Origin: Candidatus Pelagibacter sp.
GTDB taxonomy: Bacteria > Pseudomonadota > Alphaproteobacteria > Pelagibacterales > Pelagibacteraceae
Direction of reading: 5' to 3'
Length of the DNA stretch: 39,567 nt
Assembly (NCBI GenBank): GCA_028097945.1
Contig: JAOHFJ010000006.1
Location: 1-39,567, forward strand
Shown: piece by piece, positions 22,952-36,237 of the stretch
Position numbering within the stretch: the stretch's first letter is position 1
How the letters are laid out: every line of letters starts with the position of its first letter
The notes under the pieces: generated by a model
Database searches by the model: none
What the model was told of the DNA's origin: nothing
The model's input: only the letters and a program-made list of their open reading frames with translations
Translations under genes and position numbers: made by a program

Positions 22952-23404
22952 TTAGGCGATTGCTTCTTTGTTAACTACGTCTGGTCTTTCTTCTGTGTCG
23001 GCAGTCTCTTTTTTATCTTTTTTCTTGAACAAGAAATCACCTGTCAGTTTAGATTTAGAGCTATTTGTTTTTTTGATGTAACCATCAATATCAGCGCCAT
23101 TTTCAGTTCTTAGGTTGTTACCAAATTCGATATCACCTTTAACTGTTCCTGTCGCACCGATTACAATATTTTGTGCGGAAACTTTTCCATCTAAGTGACC
23201 ATGAATTTCAACGTCATCAGCTTCTATTGTGCCTGTAATTGAACCAGTGTCCCTGACGATTAACTCTTTAGAATAAACCGGCCCTTTAACAAGACCAGCT
23301 ACGTCTATTGCTCCAGAACTATTAATGGTTCCTTCAATACTTACTGTTTCGCTGATAAGCGATCTTTCTGAATCTTTTATTTTTGTTTTTTTATCACCAA
23401 ACAT
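22952..23404 (-). CDS. Bactofilin
   Basis: Cytoskeletal polymer-forming protein of 150 residues. The middle (residues 24-110) is the repetitive beta-helix of bactofilins (ETVSIEGTINSSGAIDVAGLVKGPV..., TGTVKGDIEFG), flanked by charged, flexible tails, the last rich in Lys/Asp/Glu. Bactofilins assemble without nucleotides and often scaffold peptidoglycan enzymes; here the gene directly follows the rodA/mrdA/mre block, which supports a cell-shape role. The 80-base gap to rodA holds TTTAATGA repeats and no obvious hairpin. Confidence 0.93.
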   Translation of the reverse strand: MFGDKKTKIKDSERSLISETVSIEGTINSSGAIDVAGLVKGPVYSKELIVRDTGSITGTIEADDVEIHGHLDGKVSAQNIVIGATGTVKGDIEFGNNLRTENGADIDGYIKKTNSSKSKLTGDFLFKKKDKKETADTEERPDVVNKEAIA

Positions 23405-23484
23405 AAAATTTCATTAAACTAATCATTAAATCATTAAATTTACAAGTTTTAATTTAACCCTAATTAGATCATTTTAGGCGTAGT

Positions 23485-24609
23485 TTAATTAACTGGTACA
23501 TCTTTATATATCTTGCAAGACATCACAATTCCTAACCCAAACATGATTGCCATCATTGAGGATCCACCATATGACATAACAGGAAGGGGAGATCCGACTA
23601 TAGGTAGTAAGCCTAAGACCATCATCATATTAACTACTACATAAATAAAGAAAGCTGTAGCAAAACTATAACAGTAAAGTTTTCCAAAGTTACTTCGTGT
23701 TAAGTTTCCTATCCTAATAATTCTTGAAATAATTAAAGCATATAAAAGTAAGATGAATAATGACCCAAAAAATCCAAATTCCTCAGAGAAAAGCGTAAAA
23801 ATAAAGTCAGTATGTTTTTCAGGCAGGTAATCGAGATAGCTTTGAGAACCATTTAAAAATCCTTTACCAAATAACCCTCCTGAGCCTATTGCAATCTTAG
23901 ACTGGATAATTTGATAGCCAGCACCAAGCGGATCTCTCTCAGGGTTTAAAAAGGTTAATATACGAGATTTTTGATAAGGTTTTAAAAATGAAATAGCTAT
24001 AGGTAGTAAAGCTATCATGCTTAAACCAGAAATAATAAAAAATTTTGCTTTTACCCCCGCTAACCAAGCTACAACAATTCCACCCGCTGCAATCAATATA
24101 GATGTTCCAAGATCTGGTTGAGTTGCAACTAATATTATAGGAGCAATAAGAACTGTAATTGGCAAAAGTAAATGTCTAAAACTATTTATGCTATCAATTG
24201 AAATACGATGGTAATATTTTGCAAGAAACAGGATTAATCCTATTTTCATCAATTCAGAGGGTTGTAAGTTCATAAAGTAAAGATCTAACCATCTTTTAGA
24301 GCCAGAAGACGTTAAACCAAAATACTTTACACATAAAAGTAGTATAAAAATTCCAATATACACAAAATAACTTGTTTCATGCCAAAATCTAATTGAAATG
24401 AATGAAACTATAAAAAACATTCCAAAAAAAACAAAAAATCTTAAAATATGACTATTAGTATGGTACTTAAATTCTCCTCCATCCGTTGAGTACATTGCGA
24501 ACATACTGATTATGCCTAGGACTAAAATTGAAATTACCAAAACGAAGTCTAATGATAAAATTTTATCTCTAATGCCTAATTGGGATTGGATCGATCTTGG
24601 CTGAAGCAT
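23485..24609 (-). CDS. rodA: Peptidoglycan glycosyltransferase RodA
   Basis: SEDS-family glycan polymerase of 374 residues with about ten membrane helices. Landmarks are SSGSKRWLDL, LQPSELMKIGLILFLAKYYH, TQPDLGTSIL, YLPEKHTDFIFTLFSEEFGFFGSLF and the C-terminal GLLPIVGSPLPVMSYGGSSM. It polymerises lipid II during elongation with PBP2. It shares one base with the end of mrdA (TAATG-type overlap at 24609), so both are made together. Confidence 0.94.
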   Translation of the reverse strand: MLQPRSIQSQLGIRDKILSLDFVLVISILVLGIISMFAMYSTDGGEFKYHTNSHILRFFVFFGMFFIVSFISIRFWHETSYFVYIGIFILLLCVKYFGLTSSGSKRWLDLYFMNLQPSELMKIGLILFLAKYYHRISIDSINSFRHLLLPITVLIAPIILVATQPDLGTSILIAAGGIVVAWLAGVKAKFFIISGLSMIALLPIAISFLKPYQKSRILTFLNPERDPLGAGYQIIQSKIAIGSGGLFGKGFLNGSQSYLDYLPEKHTDFIFTLFSEEFGFFGSLFILLLYALIISRIIRIGNLTRSNFGKLYCYSFATAFFIYVVVNMMMVLGLLPIVGSPLPVMSYGGSSMMAIMFGLGIVMSCKIYKDVPVN

Positions 24610-26543
24610 TAAACTGACTCTCCTATTTGACTGTTTGTACTTCTTCTTAACTCGTGTCTTTCAAGAACTCTTTTAATAACTTTTTTTGCAATTGGTGCTG
24701 CAGCTTTACCACCAGATCCGCCATGCTCAACTAAAACACTAATCGCATATTGCGGATCTTTATATGGAGCAAAAGCGACAAAAAGTGCATGATCTCTATT
24801 TTTGTAAGGTAAGCTTTCTTGTTTCACTTCAGCTTCTCGTTGAGCTTCTGTAAACCTTCTTATTTGTGACGATCCAGTTTTTCCTGCAAAAGTATATTTT
24901 GGATCTTCAAATCTATGTCTATAAGAGGTTCCACCAGGTTCATTTGATGATGAGAACATTGCATCTTTAATGAGATTTATATGTTCTTGATTTTTAAATA
25001 AAGGTTTTAAATTGAAATTTGACACTAGTAAATCTGTTGGAAGAGGTTCATTTGGATTATCGTTTTTATATTTTAAATAATTTCTTAAATCATCCTTTTT
25101 TTCATCGAATATTATTCTTGGTTTTATCTCAAATCCGCCATTGGCTATTTGTGCGGTCATTAAACATAATTGTAAAGGAGTGCTCTGAAAATATCCTTGA
25201 CCGATACCTGAGTGAAGAGTTTCGCCTAAGTACCAATTCTGCCCAATAAATTTTTTTTTCCATTTTGTATTCGGAACTACTCCAGATCTTTCTTCAATAA
25301 AGTCACTTAAAACTTTTTTTCCTAAACCAAATCTTTTTGCAGTTTCTGATAATCGATCAACTCCAAGTTTTCTGGCAACTTCATAAAAATAAACATCACA
25401 GGATCTTTGAATTCCTTTTCTTAAATTTACAATACCGTGCCCGTCTTTCTCCCAGCAATGAAACTTTTCTCCGTATAGCTCAATTTTTCCTTTACACCTA
25501 AAAGTGTCCAAAGGTCTAATAATTTTATTTTCTAAGGCACTCAAAGCCACCAAAGTTTTTATAGTTGAACCTGGAGGATATAATCCTGATAATGCTTTAT
25601 TGGCTAATGGTTTCATATCATTTTTAATTAGACTATTCCAATAAGCCTTATCTAATCCATGAACAAACTCATTAGGTTCAAAAGTCGGAGATGAAACTAA
25701 TGATACTATATCACCATTATAAACATCCATCACGCAAACTGCAGCTGCTTTATCTTTTAGTAATTCATTGGTATATTTTTGCACTTCATAATCTAAAGTT
25801 GTTTTGAAACTTTTACCTGCCTGGCCTTCGTCTATTTTTATTTCCCTTATTCTTTTACCAAAGGCGTTTACTTCATAACGTTGATAACCAACTTTACCAA
25901 TTATTTGTTCATCTAGTTTTCTTTCTAAGCCAGTTTTTCCAATAGCCATACCTGGCACAGATAAATCTTGCAGATATTTTTTTGTTTTTAAATCTTTTGC
26001 ACTTATTTGAGAAACATATCCCAAAATATGAGCTGATGAATTATCAGGATAAGTTCTTGCAACGGATACGATAGGTTCAACTCCTTCAAGTTCATGTAAA
26101 AATAAATTTATTCTTGAAAAATCTGACCAATTTAAATTTTCAGAAACTATAACTGGCTCCCACGGTTTTTGTTTTTTTATAACTCTTTTTAAATAAGAAA
26201 CTTTTTTGTCGTTGATGTTTAAAATTGCTTTTAATCTTACGAATAAAGTATCAAGATCTTTTGCATTCTCTGGAACTAAATGTAATTGATAGAGTGGTTC
26301 ACTTGATGCAATTTTTGTATCAAAGAAATCTTTAATTGCTCCTCGTTCAGGTGCCAACTTCCACTCTCTAAATCTATTTTTATCTGACAAAGACTTATAT
26401 TTTGTAGCTTGATTGATTTGAAGAGATATAAGTCTACCCACTAAACCAATCATCACCACAGCTTTTGCAGCAGTAATCAAAAACATTCTTCTGCTTATAA
26501 GCTTTGATTTAATTACAGTATTTCCTGAACCTGGGCTAAGCAT
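24609..26543 (-). CDS. mrdA: Penicillin-binding protein 2 (elongation transpeptidase)
   Basis: Class B PBP of 644 residues that crosslinks side-wall peptidoglycan. It has one N-terminal membrane anchor (residues 20-40), a dimerisation domain, then the transpeptidase domain with SxxK as S326-T-I-K329, SCD (381-383) in place of the SxN motif, and KTG at 555-557. It partners RodA and the MreCD complex, and overlaps mreD by 8 bases. The lengthy C-terminal tail after KTG ends in RRSTNSQIGESV. Confidence 0.95.
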   Translation of the reverse strand: MLSPGSGNTVIKSKLISRRMFLITAAKAVVMIGLVGRLISLQINQATKYKSLSDKNRFREWKLAPERGAIKDFFDTKIASSEPLYQLHLVPENAKDLDTLFVRLKAILNINDKKVSYLKRVIKKQKPWEPVIVSENLNWSDFSRINLFLHELEGVEPIVSVARTYPDNSSAHILGYVSQISAKDLKTKKYLQDLSVPGMAIGKTGLERKLDEQIIGKVGYQRYEVNAFGKRIREIKIDEGQAGKSFKTTLDYEVQKYTNELLKDKAAAVCVMDVYNGDIVSLVSSPTFEPNEFVHGLDKAYWNSLIKNDMKPLANKALSGLYPPGSTIKTLVALSALENKIIRPLDTFRCKGKIELYGEKFHCWEKDGHGIVNLRKGIQRSCDVYFYEVARKLGVDRLSETAKRFGLGKKVLSDFIEERSGVVPNTKWKKKFIGQNWYLGETLHSGIGQGYFQSTPLQLCLMTAQIANGGFEIKPRIIFDEKKDDLRNYLKYKNDNPNEPLPTDLLVSNFNLKPLFKNQEHINLIKDAMFSSSNEPGGTSYRHRFEDPKYTFAGKTGSSQIRRFTEAQREAEVKQESLPYKNRDHALFVAFAPYKDPQYAISVLVEHGGSGGKAAAPIAKKVIKRVLERHELRRSTNSQIGESV

Positions 26544-27048
26544 CTTGTGATCCTATTAAACTTACTTGATAAAGATTAAATAAAAGCCAAAAAACTGGAA
26601 ATAAAAATAGAGTAAAAAAAGTATTGTAGCCAATTTTTGCGAAAGAAATCGCAACAACTGAAAAATTGTTCAATAATGAAAAGAATAATAAGTTAGCAAA
26701 TAGCAAAGCTATCAGGAAAGTAAACCAGTCAGACGCTATTGTCGTATTAACACTTTTATTTCTAACATAATTACCTACAAAACAAACTACGAGATAAGAT
26801 AGTGAACTTATACCTAATGGAAATCCCATCACTACATCGTTGATAAGTCCTGCAAAAAAAATATGTCCTGTGCCCATTAAATTAGGACGTTTAATTATCC
26901 AAAAATAAATTATTATGATTTGTAAATTTAGGGAAAAAACTTCAAATAATTTTTCGAAATTTGTATCAATTTCACTAATTGATAAATAATATAATAAAAA
27001 TAAAGGACCAGACGCAAATAATTTATTTACTATATTCCCTCTAGCCAT
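26536..27048 (-). CDS. mreD: Rod shape-determining membrane protein MreD
   Basis: Small integral membrane protein of 170 residues with about five to six hydrophobic helices. Identified by position between mreC and mrdA, and by size and the segment HIFFAGLINDVVMGFPLGISSLSYL, typical of MreD. Sequence conservation in this family is weak. It shares one base with the mreC end and 8 bases with the mrdA start. Confidence 0.87.
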   Translation of the reverse strand: MARGNIVNKLFASGPLFLLYYLSISEIDTNFEKLFEVFSLNLQIIIIYFWIIKRPNLMGTGHIFFAGLINDVVMGFPLGISSLSYLVVCFVGNYVRNKSVNTTIASDWFTFLIALLFANLLFFSLLNNFSVVAISFAKIGYNTFFTLFLFPVFWLLFNLYQVSLIGSQDA

Positions 27049-27893
27049 TAAAAAACTTCCTTACTTGGTTTAATTAAATTCACTCTAACAAAAGATAATT
27101 GATTGGGATCCACGAATAACTCAACTTCTCCATTATCGGTTGTTTTTCCAATTGGTGTACCTGCATTAAAAATTCCATCTTTTCCAGATGCAAATACGGT
27201 AACGTTTTCAACAAATTGATAGTTTTCAGGTAAGTATGCTAGTACAGGTTTACGTGTTCCTCTTCCAGTTAATATTGCTTGAGTACTTTTTTCATCAAAA
27301 GTAACTGGAATTCTGCTGTTTAAGTCATTGAGTAATAATACTCTTGATGACAAGAAATTTGTTTCAACTATACGTCCAACCAAATATTTATTCTGAGTAA
27401 CTGGCATTCCTTTAATAATACCCTCTTTGCTTCCTTTATTTATAATTATTGATTTTAAAAATGGACTATTACGATCTACTAAAACTTTAGCTAGAACCAC
27501 ATTTGTAACACTTTGTACATCTTCCGTATCTAATACTTTTTTTAAATTTTTATTTTCATTTGAAATATATTCTAAATTTAAATCTTGTGCCTTATAACGT
27601 TCTATGACTTTTTTTAATTCTTCATTTTCTTTTTTTAAATTAAAATGACTTGAAATTCCTTGATTTATTCCTGGGAACAATCTTGTTGGAGTAGAAGCTA
27701 AATAGGTTATTCTGTAAACTACATCATTTATAAAACTTCTTGCTGTTTTTACCACTGTAAACCCGTAAACATCTAAAAAGAAAACTACTAATGCGACAAT
27801 TATAAGTGAGAATATTGAAAACCTTTGGGTTGCTCCTCTTTGTAAAAGAGCTGAACGAAAAGCAATACTAAAATCATCTCTACTGACTGACAT
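27048..27893 (-). CDS. mreC: Rod shape-determining protein MreC
   Basis: Bitopic protein of 281 residues. It has one membrane anchor (about residues 27-49), then a coiled coil (NLKKENEELKKVIERYK and onward, residues 84-118) and the periplasmic beta-barrel domain with KVLVDRNSPFLKSIIINKGSKEGI and GRIVETNFLSSRVLLL. It links MreB with PBP2. It begins 20 bases after mreB and is coupled to mreD. Confidence 0.93.
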   Translation of the reverse strand: MSVSRDDFSIAFRSALLQRGATQRFSIFSLIIVALVVFFLDVYGFTVVKTARSFINDVVYRITYLASTPTRLFPGINQGISSHFNLKKENEELKKVIERYKAQDLNLEYISNENKNLKKVLDTEDVQSVTNVVLAKVLVDRNSPFLKSIIINKGSKEGIIKGMPVTQNKYLVGRIVETNFLSSRVLLLNDLNSRIPVTFDEKSTQAILTGRGTRKPVLAYLPENYQFVENVTVFASGKDGIFNAGTPIGKTTDNGEVELFVDPNQLSFVRVNLIKPSKEVF

Positions 27894-27913
27894 TTATTTA
27901 TTCAAAAAATAAA

Positions 27914-30521
<2,608 letters not shown>

Positions 30522-30533
30522 ATTCAAAATGGT

Positions 30534-30561
30534 ATAATACAATTTAAACTAGAATAAGCAA
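30534..30561 (-). promoter_or_regulatory. Candidate promoter for leuA-mre, very short leader
   Basis: On the minus strand TTGCTT (30561-30556) and TATTAT (30539-30534) are separated by 16 bases. The predicted start near 30527 leaves about 6 bases before the leuA ATG. The -35 box is weak. If used, it allows leuA and mreB-mreC-mreD-mrdA-rodA to be made independently of the ilv genes. Confidence 0.42.
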
Positions 30562-30640
30562 TAACTATTGAATATTGGTCTAGTTTTCTTAGATCGTATT
30601 AGGTTTTATTTTATAGGGTTTGAATAAAGAATGGGCTTTT

Positions 30641-31900
30641 TTATTTACGAAACAAAATTCCAATTGAACCTGAGTCTTCAAGAGCTAAAACAATTATTTT
30701 TTCTTTTTCAATATACCCTAAATCTCGAATTCTTTCTCCAATGTATATATTCTCAGTGAATAGAACTTTGGTTTTATCTTTGTTTAATTTTAACCTTATA
30801 AGGTGTTTGTAATTAAGAGAAGCTACCAGGTAATTATCATACCACTCATTAGCAAAATTATCATTTAACTTTATAATTTCAGAAATTCCTATGGAGGGAA
30901 TAAATGAAAAAATTGGCTCCTGAAAATTATGTTTTTCGTGATCTAAAAATAATTCATTTTTACTATATTTTGAACCGTAAGAAGCTAACCCCCATCCATA
31001 ATTTTTACCTTTTAGTTCTAAATTTATTTCGTCTCCACCTCTCGGGCCGTTCTCTGTAGAAAAAATAAATTTATCATCAACTAAAAGACCAAGAGATACT
31101 CGGTGTCCTTTATTATAAATTTCATAACCAGGGTTAATAGTATCTATCAATAGAGTTTTACCAAAAAGTGAATTATCATTTTGAGCTTTAACGTCTGGAG
31201 TGTCCTTACTAAAATCAATATCCGCTGAAGCCGTGACTAAAATTTTGTTTAAGTTGAAATTCTCAATTTTTCCTCCTTGAATTTTACCCGATACGCATTC
31301 GTTTGCATTTTGAGATGAAAAAATATTTTTAAATTCTAAAAATTCAAGATTTATATCTGCAATATCAACTGTAAGATAATTGCACTGGTCAATTCTTAAA
31401 ACCTTAGATACAAAAATCTTTTTTTTGAAAATGTGGAAGTCAAGAACTTTTAATTGAGAAGAGCTATTCTTTTCTAAATTTGTTTTAATTTTTTTAAGAT
31501 CTAGTTCTTTGTTCTTTAATTTTTTAACACCACTGTAATAAAAGTTTCCGAGAGTATCTGTAAAAAAAATTTTATCTTCAAAAATTTCTAGAAAAAAACT
31601 TTTTCTTTTTTTCCAGAATCTTTTACTTAATGGATCTTCCCATAAAAAATCTAATTTTTTTTTTTCAAACCCTAAACTCACGTATTGGGTCTTTGGAAGA
31701 AATAAAACATTGTAGTCATTTGATATTCTTTTAGAATTAATATTGCTATCGAAAATCATTGATAAACTTGAATAAATCAATTCAGGATAATAATTTGATA
31801 TTATGCTTCTAGAAACTATAGTTTTATTGTTGATTAAAAAAAATAAAAAAAAAATTAAGAAAAGAACTGTGGTAATAAATAACAGTAAGGGCTTTTTCAT
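30641..31900 (-). CDS. Membrane-anchored glucose/sorbosone dehydrogenase-like protein
   Basis: Protein of 419 residues with one N-terminal membrane segment (residues 5-23). The C-terminal part has the motifs of the soluble PQQ glucose/sorbosone dehydrogenase (beta-propeller) family: GHR (265-267), STENGPRGGDE (281-291), GKNYGW (298-303) and EPIFSFIPSIGISEI. The N-terminal half is divergent and I see no further catalytic landmarks, so activity is uncertain. It sits 29 bases after ilvC and before leuA, and is lysine- and asparagine-rich. It could be a periplasmic sugar-related enzyme or a binding propeller. Confidence 0.72.
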   Translation of the reverse strand: MKKPLLLFITTVLFLIFFLFFLINNKTIVSRSIISNYYPELIYSSLSMIFDSNINSKRISNDYNVLFLPKTQYVSLGFEKKKLDFLWEDPLSKRFWKKRKSFFLEIFEDKIFFTDTLGNFYYSGVKKLKNKELDLKKIKTNLEKNSSSQLKVLDFHIFKKKIFVSKVLRIDQCNYLTVDIADINLEFLEFKNIFSSQNANECVSGKIQGGKIENFNLNKILVTASADIDFSKDTPDVKAQNDNSLFGKTLLIDTINPGYEIYNKGHRVSLGLLVDDKFIFSTENGPRGGDEINLELKGKNYGWGLASYGSKYSKNELFLDHEKHNFQEPIFSFIPSIGISEIIKLNDNFANEWYDNYLVASLNYKHLIRLKLNKDKTKVLFTENIYIGERIRDLGYIEKEKIIVLALEDSGSIGILFRK

Positions 31901-31929
31901 TTACATTTAATAATTTTAATCACAATTAA

Positions 31930-32952
<1,023 letters not shown>

Positions 32953-32959
32953 TTAACTC

Positions 32960-33511
32960 CTATTGTGTAAAAACTTCTTCACCTTTTGTCATTGCAACTG
33001 CACCTGTTCTAGAAACGCTTATAAGTCCTAAAGGCTTTAAGGCTACAACTAATTTATCAATGTCTCTTCTTAAAGCAGTTACTTGAATAACAAAAGACTT
33101 TTTTGTTTTATCCAAAATTATTCCGTTGTATTTTTTACATAATTTCTTTGCTTTATCTAGTTTTTTTGATGATCCAACTATTTTTAATAATGCAAGTTCC
33201 TTAAATAATATTTTAGGATCATTTCTCGAAAAATCAGCGACTTTGTGTACAGGAATTAATTTTCCAAGCTGAAGTTTAATCTGTTGAATTACCTCAGGGG
33301 TTCCCTTGGTAACAATAGTAATCCTTGATAAATGTTTTTTCTTATCAATCTCAGCTACTGCTAAAGACTCAATGTTGTAACCTCTTCCAGAAAATAATCC
33401 AATTACTCTAGCTAACACACCCGCTTCATTATCTACCCAAACAACTATTATATGATGATCTTCTTTTCCAAATTTTGTTGGTTGGCTGTATGCTGATTTT
33501 GGTTTAGACAT
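32960..33511 (-). CDS. ilvN: Acetolactate synthase small (regulatory) subunit
   Basis: Regulatory subunit of 183 residues for acetolactate synthase, giving valine feedback control. The N-terminal ACT domain is HHIIVVWVDNEAGVLARVIGLFSGRGYNIESLAV. The second ACT-like domain with ELALLKI and SFVIQVTALRRDIDKLV follows. It overlaps the ilvB stop by one base (TAATG). Confidence 0.95.
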   Translation of the reverse strand: MSKPKSAYSQPTKFGKEDHHIIVVWVDNEAGVLARVIGLFSGRGYNIESLAVAEIDKKKHLSRITIVTKGTPEVIQQIKLQLGKLIPVHKVADFSRNDPKILFKELALLKIVGSSKKLDKAKKLCKKYNGIILDKTKKSFVIQVTALRRDIDKLVVALKPLGLISVSRTGAVAMTKGEEVFTQ

Positions 33512-35280
33512 TAAACTAAAGTTTTTCCTTCATCTGAAACTTCTTCTTTTTCATCTTCTGGTCCTAGAAGCATTTGGTTATGAGGTTTTCCAGATGGTAT
33601 CATTGGATAACAATTTTCTACTTTATCAACTACACAATCAAATATTACAGGTTTATCTGTATTAATCATTTCTTTAATCTTTTCATCTAATTCTACAGGT
33701 GTTTTTGCTCTAATCCCAACAGCACCATAAGCTTCGGCTAACTTTACAAAATCTGGTAAAGCTTCTGTGTAACTTTCAGAATAGTTTTTGTCGTGCAGTA
33801 ATTCTTGCCATTGACGCACCATTCCCATGTACTCATTGTTTAAAATAAAAATTTTAACAGGTAGTCTGTATTGTATTGCAGTCGACATTTCTTGGATATT
33901 CATTAAAATTGAAGCTTCACCAGCAATATCTACAACTAGTTTTTTTGGATGAGCTATTTGAACACCTATAGCTGCGGGTAAACCATATCCCATGGTCCCA
34001 AGACCTCCAGAAGTCATCCATCTATTAGGTTTATTAAATTTATAATGCTGAGCGGCCCACATTTGATGCTGTCCAACTTCTGTTGTAATAAAAGTATCTT
34101 GGTCTTTAGTTAGTTCATAAAGTCTTTGTACAGCATACTGTGGTTTGATCGTCTCATTACTATTAATAAAGTTTAAAGATTTTTTTTCTCTCCATTTATC
34201 AATCTGGCTCCACCATTTTGCAATTTTTTGTTTATTCGAATTGATAAAGTTCTTATTTTTTTCTTTAAATCTTTTTATAACTGCTTGCAACAATTCTGTT
34301 ACGTCACTTGTTATTGCTAAATCAACTTTTACATTTTTTCCAATAGAAGAAGGATCTATATCGATATGAATTTTTTTTGATTTTGGAGAAAACTCATCTA
34401 TTTTTCCTGTTATTCTATCGTCGAATCTTGCGCCAATATTAATCATTAAGTCGCAATCATGCATCGCGTTATTAGCTTCATATGTTCCATGCATACCAAG
34501 CATTCCTAAAAATTGATGGTCATCTCCAGGAAAAGCTCCTAACCCTTGTAAAGTTGAAGTAATAGGAAAACCAGTCAATGAAACGAGTTCTCTTAAAAGA
34601 TCACTTGCCTTCGGGCCTGAATTGATTACCCCACCACCCGTGTAAAAAATAGGTTTAGATGATTTTTTTATCATCTCAATAAAATTGTCTACATCTTTTA
34701 AATTTATTTTATTTGAAAGTGCACCATTTAATTTTTTTTCTAATTTGTTTTTACTTACTTTATAAGTCCCTTTGTTAAATTGAATATCTTTAGGAATGTC
34801 TACCAAGACAGGACCAGGTCGACCAGTTGTTGCAATTTTAAAAGCTTGATTCATTATATCGGCTAAATCATTCACATCTTTCACTAACCAATTATGTTTA
34901 GTGCAAGGTCTGGTTATTCCTGTTGTGTCACATTCTTGAAATGCATCTGTTCCTATTAAATGCGTCGGTACTTGTCCTGAAATACAAACTACAGGTATTG
35001 AATCCATATAAGCATCTGTTAATGCAGTTACAGCATTTGTTGCGCCGGGACCTGATGTAACTAATAAAACTCCTGGCTTACCACTAGATCTTGCATAACC
35101 CTCGGCAGCGTGGCCTGCTCCCTGTTCGTGTCTTGCTAAAATGTGTTTTATTGTTTTATGATTTTTTAATTCATCATAAATTGGAAGCACGGCTCCCCCT
35201 GGATAACCAAAAATATATTCAACTTTTTGGTCTTCCAATGCTTTAAATACTATTTCCGCTCCACTGAATAATTTTGGCAT
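33511..35280 (-). CDS. ilvB: Acetolactate synthase large (catalytic) subunit
   Basis: Thiamine diphosphate enzyme of 589 residues that makes acetolactate or acetohydroxybutyrate. The N-terminal YIFGYPGGAVLPIYDEL, catalytic E52 in ARHEQGAGHAAEGYAR, the central FAD-type domain and the C-terminal thiamine site with DIAGEASILMNIQE are intact. In the usual motif (GDGSFQM or similar) this protein has GEAS. It begins 37 bases after miaA and heads ilvB-ilvN-ilvC. No attenuator-like leader peptide is seen in the short upstream region. Confidence 0.95.
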   Translation of the reverse strand: MPKLFSGAEIVFKALEDQKVEYIFGYPGGAVLPIYDELKNHKTIKHILARHEQGAGHAAEGYARSSGKPGVLLVTSGPGATNAVTALTDAYMDSIPVVCISGQVPTHLIGTDAFQECDTTGITRPCTKHNWLVKDVNDLADIMNQAFKIATTGRPGPVLVDIPKDIQFNKGTYKVSKNKLEKKLNGALSNKINLKDVDNFIEMIKKSSKPIFYTGGGVINSGPKASDLLRELVSLTGFPITSTLQGLGAFPGDDHQFLGMLGMHGTYEANNAMHDCDLMINIGARFDDRITGKIDEFSPKSKKIHIDIDPSSIGKNVKVDLAITSDVTELLQAVIKRFKEKNKNFINSNKQKIAKWWSQIDKWREKKSLNFINSNETIKPQYAVQRLYELTKDQDTFITTEVGQHQMWAAQHYKFNKPNRWMTSGGLGTMGYGLPAAIGVQIAHPKKLVVDIAGEASILMNIQEMSTAIQYRLPVKIFILNNEYMGMVRQWQELLHDKNYSESYTEALPDFVKLAEAYGAVGIRAKTPVELDEKIKEMINTDKPVIFDCVVDKVENCYPMIPSGKPHNQMLLGPEDEKEEVSDEGKTLV

Positions 35281-35317
35281 TCATACAATCTAGCCTAGAA
35301 ATACCAACCGTCAAGTT

Positions 35318-36235
35318 TTAGCTGGTGACTTTTAATGTTTTTTTAAGAAGAATAGAGAAATTTTTAGAATATAGCTTGTTCCAATTCTTCATATGTCCCC
35401 GAGCCCATGTATTTTGTCTTTTAGCGTACTGTCTTGTCTTTATATTGATAAGCTCTTTGCATTTGTCTATTGAGATATTTTCTTTAATAAATTGATTAAT
35501 TTCTTGAACACCTATTAATTTATTAGCTGATAAACTCTTATTCAGCTTCAGCGTATTAAACTTTTTAACTTCACCTAAACAGTTTTCTTTAAACATAAGT
35601 TCAGTTCTATATGAAATTTTTGGAAGTAAATCTTTTCTTGGAATATCGATAAAAACTTTTCTTAAATCGAAATCCAAAAAATCTGATTTCGTTTTAGCAA
35701 ACCAGTCAAATAAAGACTTTTTCGTTTTAAGTTTTACTTCATAGGCTCTTTGTATCCTTTGGGAGTCTTTTGGATTAATTCTATTTTTAACTTTAGGATC
35801 TAGCTCTAAAAGTTTCTCATAAAACTTTTTAACTCCAAGTTTTTTAAATAAAACTCTCACATTATTTCTCGTTTTGGTGTCTATATCTGGAATTTTACTT
35901 ATTCCTTTCGTAATAGTGTTAAAATATAAACCTGTGCCTCCAACAATAATTGGAATTTTTTTCTTCTTTAAACATAAATATACTTTTTTTTTTGCTTCTT
36001 TAAGCCAATCACCTGCTGAGAAATATTTTTTAACTGAAACTATACCGTACAAATGATGTTTGATTTTTTTTGTTTCTAAACTTCTTGGCCTAGAGGATAA
36101 AATAGAAAATTCCTTATAGATTTGCATACTATCAGCATTGATAATTTCTCCATCCATTTTTTTTGCCAAATGAATTGCTAATTTTGATTTTCCTGAAGCT
36201 GTGGGTCCTGCTAAGAGAATAATTTTTTTTGACAA
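35318..36235 (-). CDS. miaA: tRNA dimethylallyltransferase
   Basis: Adds the isopentenyl group to A37 of tRNAs that read U-starting codons. Protein of 305 residues. The P-loop GPTASGKS is at residues 10-17, with INADSMQIYKEFSILSSRP and IIVGGTGLYFNTITKGI as further family motifs, and RQYAKRQNTWARGH at the C terminus. It starts 2 bases after the protease gene and is likely translated from the same message. Confidence 0.95.
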   Translation of the reverse strand: MSKKIILLAGPTASGKSKLAIHLAKKMDGEIINADSMQIYKEFSILSSRPRSLETKKIKHHLYGIVSVKKYFSAGDWLKEAKKKVYLCLKKKKIPIIVGGTGLYFNTITKGISKIPDIDTKTRNNVRVLFKKLGVKKFYEKLLELDPKVKNRINPKDSQRIQRAYEVKLKTKKSLFDWFAKTKSDFLDFDLRKVFIDIPRKDLLPKISYRTELMFKENCLGEVKKFNTLKLNKSLSANKLIGVQEINQFIKENISIDKCKELINIKTRQYAKRQNTWARGHMKNWNKLYSKNFSILLKKTLKVTS

Positions 36236-36237
36236 AA

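Noticed and set aside
30522..30542. TTG start of leuA at 30542
   Set aside because: The family begins near MSDKNRIIIFDTT, and the proposed extension lies within the -10 region of a possible promoter.
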